Source: Sporosarcina luteola (GTDB lineage Bacteria > Bacillota > Bacilli > Bacillales_A > Planococcaceae). Taken from it: a DNA stretch of 64,000 nucleotides. This document shows, one piece after another, positions 44,535 to 53,726 of this stretch (positions within the stretch are counted from its first letter, which is position 1; every line of letters starts with the position of its first letter). The notes beneath the pieces were generated by a model. It did no database searches. It saw nothing but the letters and a program-made list of their open reading frames with translations, and was not told the DNA's origin. The stretch spans positions 1 to 64,000 of the forward strand of contig JACHLS010000009.1 of NCBI GenBank assembly GCA_014204635.1, read 5' to 3'. Position numbers and translations under genes: made by a program.

Positions 44535-44560
44535 GCCCCTTAAGACAAATCCAAAGGGGC
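44535..44560 (-). terminator. Terminator after hprK
   Basis: GCCCCTT (44535-44541) and AAGGGGC (44554-44560) pair with a 12-nt loop; the minus-strand side continues ATTTAGAAT. It sits 12 bp past the hprK stop. Confidence 0.65.
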
Positions 44561-44571
44561 TTGTGAATGGA

Positions 44572-45501
44572 TCAATTTTTTGGACCTTCGTTAAACTCTG
44601 ATTCCAACCGCTTCATGAACTCTTCCGCTGCACTGTACCCTTGCTGCTGCAAGTACCAATTGTTAGCAGCCGCCTCGATGAGTCCAGCAACGTCACGTCC
44701 AGGTTGCAGCTGAATCTGAATATGAGGAATCGGTACATCCATGTAATATTTGTATTTTTGATCGAGCTCCAGTTCGTTGTTGAGCGCATTTTCCTGCCAC
44801 TCCGTCAGTTCAATATCGAGTGCGATCCTTGTTTCTTCTTGGAAAGCAGCGCGGCCATATAACCGGACAACGTTGAGCAGGCCAATACTCCGCAATGCGA
44901 GGAATTCCTTATTTTTTTCGTCATGGCTGCCGAGCAACGTTTGCGGGCTCAATTTTTTTAGGACGACGATGTCATCAGCAATCAGACGGTGTCCCCTGCC
45001 GATCAGGGTGTGGGCGGTTTCACTTTTCCCGACGCCCGATTTTCCCCGTAATAAAATCCCTATTCCTGAAACATTAACACAGACGCCATGAATGGCAATC
45101 TCAGGCGCCATCGCCTTGATGACATAGGCATCGAGCTTCGCAATCAATTCGCTCATCGAGTCCTTTGTCCGCAGTACAGGGATATGCTCCTCCGTGCAAT
45201 ATTGGCGGAGACCGAGCGGTTCCTCCTGATTGGATGTGATGATGATGCAAGGCGGATCGTACTTCACAATATTGCCGATACGCATCTTGCACTCGTCATC
45301 GGAGAGCGTGTGCAAATAATTGATTTCATTCGTTCCGAGGATTTGGACATACTCTGTCGTAATGAAATCAAATTTGCCCATGAATTCCAGGCCAGGACGT
45401 CGCACTTTCGAATGTTTCAACGCCCGATGCAATTCATTCTCTCCTACCAATACTTCATACCGGAATCGCTCGACTATATCTCCAACCGTAACTGTTTTCA
45501 T
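44572..45501 (-). CDS. hprK: HPr kinase/phosphorylase
   Basis: 309 residues, the standard length. The N-terminal domain is followed by the kinase domain with His138 (AIHGVCVN), Walker A GKSGVGKS (153-160), HRLIADDIVV and the C-terminal signature ALDIELTEW with QLQPGRDVAGLIE. It phosphorylates Ser46 of HPr and governs CcpA-dependent carbon repression. In many Bacillales lgt follows hprK; here an unrelated dehydrogenase-like gene does, behind a terminator. Confidence 0.97.
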   Translation of the reverse strand: MKTVTVGDIVERFRYEVLVGENELHRALKHSKVRRPGLEFMGKFDFITTEYVQILGTNEINYLHTLSDDECKMRIGNIVKYDPPCIIITSNQEEPLGLRQYCTEEHIPVLRTKDSMSELIAKLDAYVIKAMAPEIAIHGVCVNVSGIGILLRGKSGVGKSETAHTLIGRGHRLIADDIVVLKKLSPQTLLGSHDEKNKEFLALRSIGLLNVVRLYGRAAFQEETRIALDIELTEWQENALNNELELDQKYKYYMDVPIPHIQIQLQPGRDVAGLIEAAANNWYLQQQGYSAAEEFMKRLESEFNEGPKN

Positions 45502-45640
45502 AACCGGTCACCTTTCGTTTCACAATGAATTTGCCCTATTATAACATGCGCTGATTAAAATAGGGTTTACTATTTGACTAGATTAAAGGATGTGGCTCCT
45601 ATCCAGGCATGTCCCCTGTTTATTAGGAGTAAATTCTCTT

Positions 45641-46498
45641 ATATTTGGCATTTAAGCTGGTTATTTGGCGCCGGACTTCCTCATTTGGCGAGTGCATCGG
45701 TTTTTTGGCGATCAGAGACTTTATCTGGCGGTCGTCCTGGTTCTCTGGCGTTCAGAACTTTTATCTGGCGTTCGTCCTGGTTTTCTGGCGTTCAGACACT
45801 TTATCTGGCGGTCGTCCCGGTTTTCTGGCGTTCAGAGACTTTATATGGCGTTCGTTCCGGTTTTCTGGCGTTCAGACACTTTATCTGGCGTTCGTTCCGG
45901 TTCTCTGGCGTTCAGACACTTTATCTGGCGTTCGTTTCGGTTCTCTGGCGTTCAGAGACTTTATATGGCGTTCGTTCCAGTTTTCTGGCGTTCAGACACT
46001 TTATCTGGCGGTCGCTCTGGTTTTCTGGCGTTCACACTTTATCTGGCGTTCGTTCCGGTTTTCTGGCGTTCAGACACTTTATGTGGCGTTCGTTCTGGTT
46101 TTCTGGCGTTCAGACACTTTATCTGGCGGTCGTCCCGGTTTTCTGGCGTTCAGAGACTTTATATGGCGTTCGTTCCGGTTTTCTGGCGTTCAGACACTTT
46201 ATCTGGCGGTCGCTCTGGTTTTCTGGCGTTCAGACACTTTATGTGGCGTTCGTTCCGGTTTTCTGGCGTTCAGACACTTTATCTGGCGGTCGTCCCGGTT
46301 TTCTGGCGTTCAGAGACTTTATATGGCGTTCGTTCCGGTTTTCTGGCGTTCAGACACTTTATCTGGCGGTCGCTCTGGTTTTCTGGCGTTCAGACACTTT
46401 ATGTGGCGTTCGTTCCGGTTTTCTGGCGTTCAGACACTTTATGTGGCGGTCGTTCCGGTTCTCTGGCGTTCAGCCCTTTTATCTGACATTCCATCCAA
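45641..46498. repeat. 858-bp tandem array: 43 half-units of 20 bp (40-bp repeat)
   Basis: The pentamer TGGCG recurs every 20 bp. Half-units alternate between type A (TTATCTGGCGKTCGTYCYGG) and type B (TTTTCTGGCGTTCAGACACT), making a 40-bp repeat. 45641-45720 and 46479-46498 are degenerate edge copies. One half-unit (46021-46038) lost 2 bp; otherwise the phase is exact, 43 x 20 - 2 = 858. The array fills the divergent region between hprK and the DUF2243 gene. Three overlapping long open frames exist only because the unit lacks stops, so it is not taken as coding. Confidence 0.95.
46119..46438. repeat. Perfect 160-bp higher-order repeat inside the array
   Basis: 46119-46278 and 46279-46438 are identical by base-by-base reading. 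Each holds eight half-units in the same order (GGTCGTCCCGG, ATATGGCG, GGTCGCTCTGG and ATGTGGCG variants). This indicates a recent block duplication. Confidence 0.9.
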
Positions 46499-46596
46499 TG
46501 AATCGGCAAACTCCCTTCTCGCGCCGGTTTACGGTACCAACTTAGCGGCAATACTCTCCATAACGAATTCTTTCTAAATAGATGGGAGTGGATTGC

Positions 46597-47109
46597 TTGA
46601 AAACGGATGCAAAGCATTTGCAGCAGCTACAGAACCGGGAAGTCCATTACAAGCGGAATCTTTGGTCGGGAATTTTGTTTGGACTCGGCTTTGTCGCGTT
46701 TATTGACGAGACGATCTTCCACCAGTTGCTGCATTGGCATAAGTTTTATGATAAATCGACGGTTGCGGCCGGTCTTGTTTCAGATGGCCTATTCCATGCA
46801 TTCAGCTGGTTCGCTACAGTGGGCGGGCTGTATTTGGTGGCGGATCTTCGCCGCTTGAATGCGCTGTGGCATAAAGTGTGGTGGGGTGGCAAGCTGATTG
46901 GCGGGGGTGTGTTCCAGTTGTATGATGGGACCATCCAGCACAAGGTGATGCGGATTCATCAGATTCGCTACCAAGTAGACATTGTGCCATACGACGTGGT
47001 ATGGAACGTAACAGCGGTCCTTATGATAATCATCGGCTTTCTATTAATACGCAATGCCAAACAGAACCAGATGACGTTGAAAGGAACGGTGCTCCATGGT
47101 TCCTCATGA
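46597..47109 (+). CDS. DUF2243 membrane protein
   Basis: About 170 residues. The DUF2243 motif FIDETIFHQLLHWHKFYD is complete, with four helices (SGILFGLGFVAFID, DGLFHAFSWFATVGGLYL, WGGKLIGGGVFQLYDGTIQH, VVWNVTAVLMIIIGFLLI). TTG 46597 is preferred because GGGAG lies 8-12 nt upstream; ATG 46582 is an alternative. The gene overlaps ctaG by 14 bp, so the two are coupled. DUF2243 and CtaG genes often neighbour each other. Confidence 0.88.
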   Translation: MKTDAKHLQQLQNREVHYKRNLWSGILFGLGFVAFIDETIFHQLLHWHKFYDKSTVAAGLVSDGLFHAFSWFATVGGLYLVADLRRLNALWHKVWWGGKLIGGGVFQLYDGTIQHKVMRIHQIRYQVDIVPYDVVWNVTAVLMIIIGFLLIRNAKQNQMTLKGTVLHGSS

Positions 47110-47878
47110 GGCGGGATGGTCCCTTACGGATCTGCTGTTTGGCCTTCCAGCGTGTGCAGCCCTTTTTCTTTATAGCTGGGCTGTCTATAAGTCGAACCGT
47201 ATTGGGAGATTGCGCCAGTGGCCGGTCTACCGTACCGTCCTGTGGTTTGCCGGGGTCCTATGCATTTCGGCTGCCCTCGTTGGCCCTCTGGCAGCGCAAT
47301 CCCATCATTCTTTCACCTGGCATATGGCCAGTCATTTGCTTCTTGGCATGCTGGGTCCGTTGTTGATGGCTTTGGCTGCTCCTATGACACTTGTATTGCG
47401 TACCTTGGATGTGAGGAAGGCCCGCCGCATCAGCAAGCTCCTTTCAAGCCGCGCAGTAGGATTTTATACGAATCCGATTATCGCGTCCCTCTTCAACATC
47501 GGAGGTCTTTGGATTCTCTACACGACAGGGCTTTTCCAAGCAATGCATGCAAATCTATTGCTCCACGTTCTAGTTCATCTCCACATGCTTGCTGCAGGTT
47601 ATTTGTTTACCATTTCTATGATTTATATTGATCCTGTGTCGCACCGGCATTCTTTCCGCTTTCGAACGGCGGTGTTTATTGTGGCACTCGCCGGGCATGG
47701 CATCTTGTCGAAATTCTTGTACGCCTATCCACCGCATGGAGTTGAGATCGAAGACGCGCGTGCCGGCGCAATGCTAATGTATTATGGCGGGGATGCAGTC
47801 GATCTATTGTTAATTATTGTTTTGTTCCACCAGTGGTATCGTTCTGCCAGGCGAAAACCATTGCCTGCCGCCACCTGA
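47096..47878 (+). CDS. ctaG: CtaG-family cytochrome c oxidase assembly protein
   Basis: 260 residues, 6-7 helices. SHHSFTWHMASHLLLGMLGP, LHVLVHLHMLAAGYLF and AGHGILSKFLYAYPP contain the conserved His residues of the CtaG (caa3-CtaG) family, needed for the copper centre of caa3 oxidase. Oxidase genes are not in the window. The start overlaps the DUF2243 gene, with no separate promoter. Confidence 0.9.
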   Translation: MVPHEAGWSLTDLLFGLPACAALFLYSWAVYKSNRIGRLRQWPVYRTVLWFAGVLCISAALVGPLAAQSHHSFTWHMASHLLLGMLGPLLMALAAPMTLVLRTLDVRKARRISKLLSSRAVGFYTNPIIASLFNIGGLWILYTTGLFQAMHANLLLHVLVHLHMLAAGYLFTISMIYIDPVSHRHSFRFRTAVFIVALAGHGILSKFLYAYPPHGVEIEDARAGAMLMYYGGDAVDLLLIIVLFHQWYRSARRKPLPAAT

Positions 47879-47909
47879 GCAGAACGCTAAAAGGGCTTCG
47901 TCTGCTGTT

Positions 47910-48995
47910 TTACGTATCCGGTTTCCAGCGGGGATTTGACGTTTTTTCAGTCTCTTCGCTTTCTTTCAGCTCCATGCCGTGCTCATAGATCAATTTGGCG
48001 ATAATCTGTCTCATTTTATTTTCGATATCCAGCTTCGCTTCTAAATCGACGACAGGTACTTCTACTAACAAATCCAAATGATCGCTGTCCAATTTGGTGT
48101 AGCGTACATTCGGCTCAGGGGCAGGCAGGACACCATCCATCGGTATGACTTTTTCTTTCATCGTTTTGATAAGCAAGTCCGCTATCCGTTCATTGTCGAC
48201 TCCATATTTCACTTCCAGCTTCACATCGGCCATGATGGTCGAGCCCGAACGGCTTTTGATAATCTGTTCAATGAAATACTGATTCGGCACAACGAGGGTC
48301 CCCTCCTTGTCCACAATGACGTCTGTTGAACGTAGCTTAATCGTTTGTATCCGGCCGACCTTGCCTTCGATTTCGACGAATTCCCCCACTTCAATCGGCC
48401 GTTCAAATAAAATGATAATCCCCGAAACGAAGTTTGCCGCTACGTTCCGGATTCCAAATCCGACACCGATGCCGAGTGCGCTGAACAACAGGCCGAATTT
48501 GCCGATGCTCAAGCCAACCATCCGAAAACTGATCACCAATGCCACGACCATCATGGTGTAATAGATCAGACGGTCGAACGTATACCGCATGCCGCTCCCG
48601 ATTTGGAATTCATCGTAAAAATACGGCATAATATGTGTCGTAAATGCTCTAGCCAAGCGGCTGGCAAACGTAATAACGAGAAAGACGACGATAATTAAAA
48701 AAAGTGAAATGCCTACTCCCTTTGATTCATAAAAAGGAGTAAACAACCACTTTTTCTTTGAAAATGTGAAAAGGAATAACAAGATCGTCCCGTAAAAGGA
48801 TATCCAGTTCAAAAGAGATCGGATCAGCGGGGCCACATGTTGTGTAATCCAAACAGAGGAAAAACGATTCAAAACGAACAGGATGACCCATTTGACTAGG
48901 AATATCAAGGCAAGACAACCGAAAAAAAACATCATTTCTCGGAGAGAAATCTCTTTTAAGAAGGATAGATCTACCGGGATTGTAAGCATCACCAT
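47910..48995 (-). CDS. MscS-family mechanosensitive channel
   Basis: About 361 residues. Four helices precede the MscS pore-lining TM3 and beta domain: LLFSALGIGVGFGIRNVAAN, FVSGIIILFERPIEVGEFVE and IEGKVGRIQTIKLRSTDVIV. The closing part (VNNLVEVPVVDLEAK-type, then IKLIYEHGMELKESE) is soluble. TTG 49004 and ATG 48995 are both possible starts; AAAGG lies upstream. It protects against hypo-osmotic shock. It stands alone. Confidence 0.92.
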   Translation of the reverse strand: MVMLTIPVDLSFLKEISLREMMFFFGCLALIFLVKWVILFVLNRFSSVWITQHVAPLIRSLLNWISFYGTILLFLFTFSKKKWLFTPFYESKGVGISLFLIIVVFLVITFASRLARAFTTHIMPYFYDEFQIGSGMRYTFDRLIYYTMMVVALVISFRMVGLSIGKFGLLFSALGIGVGFGIRNVAANFVSGIIILFERPIEVGEFVEIEGKVGRIQTIKLRSTDVIVDKEGTLVVPNQYFIEQIIKSRSGSTIMADVKLEVKYGVDNERIADLLIKTMKEKVIPMDGVLPAPEPNVRYTKLDSDHLDLLVEVPVVDLEAKLDIENKMRQIIAKLIYEHGMELKESEETEKTSNPRWKPDT

Positions 48996-49025
48996 TGCAT
49001 TCAACGCCTTTCAGCCAATAAACCG

Positions 49026-49349
49026 TTATTCTCCAATTATGCGCAAAGCTTCATCCAACTCAATAACTCGTTTAGGAAAATGTTTATAGATTGATTCTAG
49101 TTGGATGTTCACTTCCTCCAGTTCGGCTGTTTCAAAAAAAGGATATTCCAAGAATCTCGAATCGCCGTCCGTCCTCAAGATGACTCGCAACACTTGCATG
49201 GGAGCCCGTCCAGAAGTATCTTCATCCGATAACAAAGGCTCCTCAAAATGCTTGTTGGATTGGTTCACATAAATGATTCCCTCTTTTCCTTTTTGGACTG
49301 CTTCGTCAGCATATGTTTGAAAGTCTTGTAAGGTCTCTGCCTGTTTCAT
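49026..49349 (-). CDS. Small soluble protein of unknown function
   Basis: 107 residues from ATG 49349, with AAGGAGTGG upstream. No membrane segment; acidic. LQDFQTYADEAVQKGKEGII and LEEVNIQLESIYKHFPKRVI suggest helix-strand units. It may belong to the same transcript as the MscS gene, 30 bp upstream of it. Family not recognised. Confidence 0.65.
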   Translation of the reverse strand: MKQAETLQDFQTYADEAVQKGKEGIIYVNQSNKHFEEPLLSDEDTSGRAPMQVLRVILRTDGDSRFLEYPFFETAELEEVNIQLESIYKHFPKRVIELDEALRIIGE

Positions 49350-49457
49350 GATTACCACTCCTTCTCATGATCTGTTCCACGTAGTACTAGTTTACCTGTT
49401 CCCTTTATGACAGAAGGAATAAACACAAATTGGACACTATGTAAGCATCCTATTTAA

Positions 49458-49466
49458 TGGTATAAT
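49458..49466 (+). promoter_or_regulatory. Extended -10 promoter element upstream of the LCP gene
   Basis: TGGTATAAT (TG-N-TATAAT) lies about 115 bp before the ATG of the LCP gene. No matching -35 hexamer is seen, as is allowed for extended -10 promoters. Confidence 0.5.
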
Positions 49467-49581
49467 ACGGTGTTCGGGAAACCTTTTAGTTACTTAGCCC
49501 GTCCCATACGATAGGGCGAAACGTGTCAAATTGCTCCCATGGCCATTGGGATTATCATATTAGAATGTAAGGTGGTAAATT

Positions 49582-50559
49582 ATGAATAGAGTGCAAGTGC
49601 GCAAGCAAAAACGAAAGAAGAAAAAAGGCTTTATTTTTCTCGCTTTTCTTTTACTGATTGGCGCCGGCGTATTTTATTGGTTCTACCAATACAATCAGGG
49701 TTTTACAGAAGCTACCGACAGTGCTGTAAAGGACAAGGAATTCGAATTGTTCGAAGGGGAAGAGCCTAAATTCGGGGAAATAAATGTCATGCTGCTCGGT
49801 TCGGATGCGAGGAAGGATGAAGATGGCAGATCGGATACATTAATGGTCGCCAACTATAATCAAAAGACGGAGGAAGTCAAACTGATTTCCATCATGCGAG
49901 ATACGTACGTTTCCATCCCGGGATACGGCAAACAAAAAATGAATGCTGCCTATTCCTACGGCGGTCCAGAACTCGTCCGTCAAACGTTGAAGGAAAATTT
50001 TAATCTGGATGTCCATTATTATGCGATTGTCGATTTCAACGGATTTCCAAAAATAGTTGACTTGATTGCCCCAGATGGCATCGAAGTGGATATTCCCTAT
50101 ACGATGCAACACGGAATTGGTATGACCTTGAATCCTGGCAAGCAGACGTTGCATGGTGAGCAATTGCTAGGATATGTACGGTTCAGACATGACAAAATGA
50201 GTGACTTCGGGCGGGTCGAACGCCAGCAGGAAGCTTTATCAAAATTGAAGGATGAAGCGGTCGGTTTCCACAGTTTAGTTAATTTGCCGAAATTACTTGG
50301 AACAGCAGATGCCTACGTGAATACCAATTTAGATAAGAAAACCATTTTATCCATTGCTAAAGGCATCTTGGAAAATAAATCTGGTTCCTTGCAAACACTC
50401 CGAGTTCCTGTCAATCAATCATTCGTCGATCGCCGGGTTAATGTTGGAGAGGTATTGGACATCGACTATGATAAAAACATTCAGGCGATTGATGAGTTCT
50501 TGAATCCGCAAGTGGATACAGCAGTTGACACGACAAAGAATACAGACAACCAGGAGTAA
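49582..50559 (+). CDS. LCP (LytR-CpsA-Psr) family cell-wall ligase
   Basis: 325 residues. A basic N-terminus (RKQKRKKKKGF) and one helix (IFLAFLLLIGAGVFYWFY) anchor an extracytoplasmic LCP domain: VMLLGSDARKDEDGRSDTLM, ISIMRDTYVSIPGYG, KMNAAYSYGGPELVRQTL, and GYVRFRHDKMSDFGRVERQQ with the catalytic Arg/Asp residues. It attaches teichoic acids or other glycopolymers to peptidoglycan (TagTUV-like). Confidence 0.94.
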   Translation: MNRVQVRKQKRKKKKGFIFLAFLLLIGAGVFYWFYQYNQGFTEATDSAVKDKEFELFEGEEPKFGEINVMLLGSDARKDEDGRSDTLMVANYNQKTEEVKLISIMRDTYVSIPGYGKQKMNAAYSYGGPELVRQTLKENFNLDVHYYAIVDFNGFPKIVDLIAPDGIEVDIPYTMQHGIGMTLNPGKQTLHGEQLLGYVRFRHDKMSDFGRVERQQEALSKLKDEAVGFHSLVNLPKLLGTADAYVNTNLDKKTILSIAKGILENKSGSLQTLRVPVNQSFVDRRVNVGEVLDIDYDKNIQAIDEFLNPQVDTAVDTTKNTDNQE

Positions 50560-50573
50560 TTTGGCGACACAAC

Positions 50574-50614
50574 ACAGACAAAGGAGGATTTCCATTCTCC
50601 CTTGTCTGTTTTTT
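50574..50614 (+). terminator. Terminator after the LCP gene
   Basis: ACAGACAAAGGAG (50574-50586) pairs with CTCCCTTGTCTGT (50597-50609) with one mismatch, then TTTTT. Confidence 0.85.
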
Positions 50615-50664
50615 ATAACTTACTTTGTCTACTTCCCTATTTTAAATAGAACCCATGATCATAT

Positions 50665-50913
50665 CTAATAAGTAAACAAATATAAACCGATAACAATTGA
50701 AGACAGCGAAATGTATTTTAATAGCCCTTTTTCTCTACTCGTGAAAGCTATGATCGCTAGGATAAGTCCGAAGAGATAGAGAAGAATCCCAATTAAAACG
50801 GAATACCAATTCACTAAGAAACTTGGAAACTCTATTGGTGAGAACGGAATAATGGCTAAAAATAAACCGATTAGAATGAATGAAATGGATAACCTACTAT
50901 ATTTTTTCTCCAC
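50665..50913 (-). CDS. Small three-helix membrane protein
   Basis: About 82 residues from GTG 50913 (AAGGGG 8 nt upstream); a longer TTG start at 50940 exists. Helices: SFILIGLFLAIIPFSPI, SVLIGILLYLFGLILAIIAF, YISLSSIVIGLYLFTY. Family unknown. Confidence 0.6.
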   Translation of the reverse strand: MEKKYSRLSISFILIGLFLAIIPFSPIEFPSFLVNWYSVLIGILLYLFGLILAIIAFTSREKGLLKYISLSSIVIGLYLFTY

Positions 50914-51062
50914 CTCCCTCGCCCCTTTCCAGTTATCCAAATATTCGCTACCCCTCCCGCCAATTCCTCTAATATATTTCTGCTTATAGTGAAGACAAAC
51001 AATACTTTCTCTAAGTTTATGTTAAAATAAATCAATACAATCCACCTAAGGAGGTCCGTTAC

Positions 51063-51437
51063 ATGAAGCTACATCTCCACCCCGTTTGGGAGCGGACGCT
51101 TCCTGAAAAAGGAAAAGCGGAACTGACAGCTGCACTTCTCACCCTTCCACCTTCCCATGAATTTGGCGCGTTCCCATTTCTAATTAAACGAAAAAAGAAT
51201 GGCGGGGTTGTTGCAACCGTCTTCCTGCAAAACGGAACTGTGTATCCGGTCGCTTTTGAACAAATTGAAGTGCAGGTTTATGATAAAAAAAAGAAAATAG
51301 CACAGCATAGATTTGAAGAATCTCTTGTTGTTCCGCCGTACTCGGCTATGCCCTGGTCGTTTGTTTTTCCTCCTGTCTCAACAGAAGAAGGAGAAATTAG
51401 AGATCAGTTGACCGTGATAGTTGATTTGCTAAAATGA
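51063..51437 (+). CDS. SLAP-domain protein
   Basis: 124 residues forming essentially one SLAP domain: FGAFPFLIKRKKNGGVVATV, FLQNGTVYPVAFEQIEVQVY, VVPPYSAMPWSFVFPP. SLAP domains accompany the accessory SecA2 S-layer pathway in Bacillales. There is no signal peptide. The gene has AAGGAGG before its ATG and stands alone. Confidence 0.85.
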   Translation: MKLHLHPVWERTLPEKGKAELTAALLTLPPSHEFGAFPFLIKRKKNGGVVATVFLQNGTVYPVAFEQIEVQVYDKKKKIAQHRFEESLVVPPYSAMPWSFVFPPVSTEEGEIRDQLTVIVDLLK

Positions 51438-51470
51438 TTAGGACAGAATAGTTGATTCCGAAACAGCATA

Positions 51471-51502
51471 AAAAAACCAGCAACCAAGCTGCTGGTTTTT
51501 CG
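51471..51502. terminator. Bidirectional terminator between SLAP and YitT genes
   Basis: AAAAACCAGCA and TGCTGGTTTTT form a perfect 11-bp stem with a 7-nt loop and A/T tails on both sides, between two convergent genes. Confidence 0.9.
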
Positions 51503-51504
51503 TT

Positions 51505-52377
51505 TTAATTTACCGTATTTTTCTTTACTTCTTCGCCATCTTTCCGGAAAAAACCGAAAATCCCGACCGTCTGCACGACATTCGTAAAAGCTTGTGGATC
51601 GACTTCTTTGATGATTTTCTCCAAATCGTACAATTCATAGCGCGTGATGACGAGATACATCATATTTTTATTTTCTTTCGAGTAAGCGCCTGTCGCCGGA
51701 AGAATCGTAATGCCGCGCACCATTTTTTCATGGATGGCTTTTTGCAGCTCATCCGCTTTGCGCGTAATGATCATCGCCGTCACTTTTTCATGTCGGGTAT
51801 GGATCATATCAATAACCGCTGTGGTCACGTACAGGGCGATCATAGTATAAAGTGCGTTCTCCGGCTCATATAAAAAGCCTGCCAGTACAATGATCACACC
51901 GTTAAGTAGAAGAAAGTAAGTGCCGATTGGCTTGTCTTGCAGCCGGGAGAGCACCATTGCGACAATATCCATTCCCCCGGTTGATGCACCGAGTTTTAAT
52001 GATAAACCGACGCCGACTCCTGCAATGACACCACCAAAGACCGCATTTAAAATAATATCATCCGATAGCGATAATACTGGCAGCAGTTCAAGAAACAAGG
52101 TCGCAAAGAGAACGGACACAATGCTGTAGATTGTAAAGCCCCTTCCCACTTTAAACCAGCCAAGAATGAAAACGGGAATGTTGAAGAGCAGGAGCAGAAT
52201 CCCAGTACTCACTGAAATACCAAAATGATCATTTAGGATACTGGAAACCAGTTGGGCAGCACCTGAAAACCCGCTGGCATAGACATTCGCGTTGATTAGA
52301 AAGAAATTAAGAGAGATGGCCACTAATAAAGAGCCAAAAATCACGACGGCGATGCGTTTTGCTTCAATGAAAAACAT
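51505..52377 (-). CDS. YitT-family membrane protein (DUF161/DUF2179)
   Basis: 290 residues. Five to six helices in the YitT/DUF161 part (ANVYASGFSGAAQLVSSILN, VGLSLKLGASTGGMDIVAMV), then the cytoplasmic DUF2179 domain (VTAMIITRKADELQKAIHEK, GITILPATGAYSKENKNMMY, EVDPQAFTNVV). The function is unknown despite wide presence in Bacillales. The start ATG has GTAGGAGGTAC upstream. Confidence 0.92.
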   Translation of the reverse strand: MFFIEAKRIAVVIFGSLLVAISLNFFLINANVYASGFSGAAQLVSSILNDHFGISVSTGILLLLFNIPVFILGWFKVGRGFTIYSIVSVLFATLFLELLPVLSLSDDIILNAVFGGVIAGVGVGLSLKLGASTGGMDIVAMVLSRLQDKPIGTYFLLLNGVIIVLAGFLYEPENALYTMIALYVTTAVIDMIHTRHEKVTAMIITRKADELQKAIHEKMVRGITILPATGAYSKENKNMMYLVITRYELYDLEKIIKEVDPQAFTNVVQTVGIFGFFRKDGEEVKKNTVN

Positions 52378-52485
52378 AAGTACCTCCTACTGGTATGGAT
52401 GTTGCAGCCATCAGGCAATAGAACAAATTGTAGCCGATTTATAAACAATTTAAAATGATCAATGAGACCCATTTCTAGTATAACC

Positions 52486-52519
52486 ATAAAAAAACACCAG
52501 CAAGCGCTGATGTTGTTCC
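52486..52519 (-). terminator. Terminator after the 52533 gene
   Basis: On the minus strand AACATCAGC pairs with GCTGGTGTT (one mismatch), then TTTTTTATG. Confidence 0.65.
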
Positions 52520-52532
52520 CCTTCCATACCGT

Positions 52533-52718
52533 TTATAAATGGCTTTCTCGCAAGCTTTTTCGATATTTTACATATACAAAGGAGGAAATCCCTACGAGTA
52601 TAAGGATGGAAAGAAAACCGGCCATGATCCCTTCTGCATCCCATCCATTGATCGAATATCCTGTCGAAATTCCTAAAACGATACCAACGATGATAGCTCC
52701 CCAAATGAGACGAATCAC
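52533..52718 (-). CDS. Small two-helix membrane protein
   Basis: 61 residues from GTG 52718 (AAAGGGTGG upstream; TTG 52736 is also in frame). Helices at LIWGAIIVGIVLGISTGYSI and GIMAGFLSILILVGISSFVY with a basic C-terminus. Family unknown. Confidence 0.55.
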   Translation of the reverse strand: MIRLIWGAIIVGIVLGISTGYSINGWDAEGIMAGFLSILILVGISSFVYVKYRKSLRESHL

Positions 52719-52874
52719 GCCAGCCACCCTTTCCAAATAACAAATTGAGAATGTTTCTCATTCCATCTTAACCTAATTGAAAGTATTTATCAATTAGAAC
52801 CTTGCACGCATTTCCTCATGAATAAAACCACCTCATAATAATCTTATGAGATGGCTACTGATCATAATGAATGA

Positions 52875-53726
52875 TTATTTGCGTGACTGAAGAATTTGGT
52901 CATTAATAAAAGCCTGGATGAAAAATAATTCATTATCATTGGGTTCTCTTTGATTGGTTTCCATAAATCTCTGGATTGCATTTTCAAGGGAATCCCACAA
53001 TACTGCCTGGCTGCTTGCTGTTAATTCTCTCCAATAGATGTCCATTTCCTCTATATCGCAGATTGATTCATGGCCCAGTAAAAACCATTCTGCATCATAT
53101 TTTTGTATATCTTTAATCATCGGCGCTAACAATGACTGTTTAAAATGATATAACGATTCAGTGGTTGTCCCATATGCACTATCGCCCAAAAAAATCACTT
53201 TTTCATCTGGTATGAAAATAACTGTAGAATCCTCAGTATGCGTGCTAGTGATTCGTTCCAAGATGCATATTTTATTTCCCAGGTCGATCTTTAGCGTGTT
53301 TTCAAATACAATGTCTGGTAAGGCCACAGTAAAATTCGCTCGATCGGGTATTTCCTTCTGAATTATATTCATACAGAAATCGCTCATTTGATTCGAACTG
53401 ACATAGTGCTGAAGAGAACGATCATCAAACGAAAAAGTATGCCATCGTTTTAACAGCTGGTTTGTTTTGCTATTTACAATAATTGTGGCTTCCATTTCGC
53501 TCGTTCCAAGGAAATGATCCCAATGTGCATGAGTAATCACCAAGTATTTGACTGGCGGTACGTCTAGCGTTTTGATTTCCTGTAAAAATTCTTGCGCATG
53601 CCGAGTGGAATTGCCAGCATCTATGAGCAAACTATATTGTTCACCGCACACAAGTCCTAGTGTGGGCCGTTCTCGATCATTTTGGTTCGGCAAATAATAT
53701 ATGGCTTCACTTAATTTTTTCAACAT
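52875..53726 (-). CDS. MBL-fold metallo-hydrolase
   Basis: About 283 residues from ATG 53726 (TGGAGAG 6 nt upstream); a longer frame to 53840 is rejected. The metal motif is YLVITHAHWDHFLGTSEME (HxHxDH), followed by TSTHTEDSTVIFI and FLGDSAYG. The substrate is not predictable; residues 200-283 are less typical (WFLLGHESICDIEEMDIYWR). Not related to the MBL protein of the transposon. Confidence 0.88.
   Translation of the reverse strand: MLKKLSEAIYYLPNQNDRERPTLGLVCGEQYSLLIDAGNSTRHAQEFLQEIKTLDVPPVKYLVITHAHWDHFLGTSEMEATIIVNSKTNQLLKRWHTFSFDDRSLQHYVSSNQMSDFCMNIIQKEIPDRANFTVALPDIVFENTLKIDLGNKICILERITSTHTEDSTVIFIPDEKVIFLGDSAYGTTTESLYHFKQSLLAPMIKDIQKYDAEWFLLGHESICDIEEMDIYWRELTASSQAVLWDSLENAIQRFMETNQREPNDNELFFIQAFINDQILQSRK

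Noticed and set aside
45641..46498. CRISPR array
   Set aside because: There are no unique spacers; the units are contiguous and alternate between two near-identical 20-mers. No cas genes are present.
45574..46577. Three overlapping long forward frames (273-323 codons) rich in WRS, FSGVQ and FLAF
   Set aside because: They arise because the 40-bp unit has no stop in any frame and 40 is not a multiple of 3, so all frames read through. None has a ribosome binding site, and no frame is favoured.
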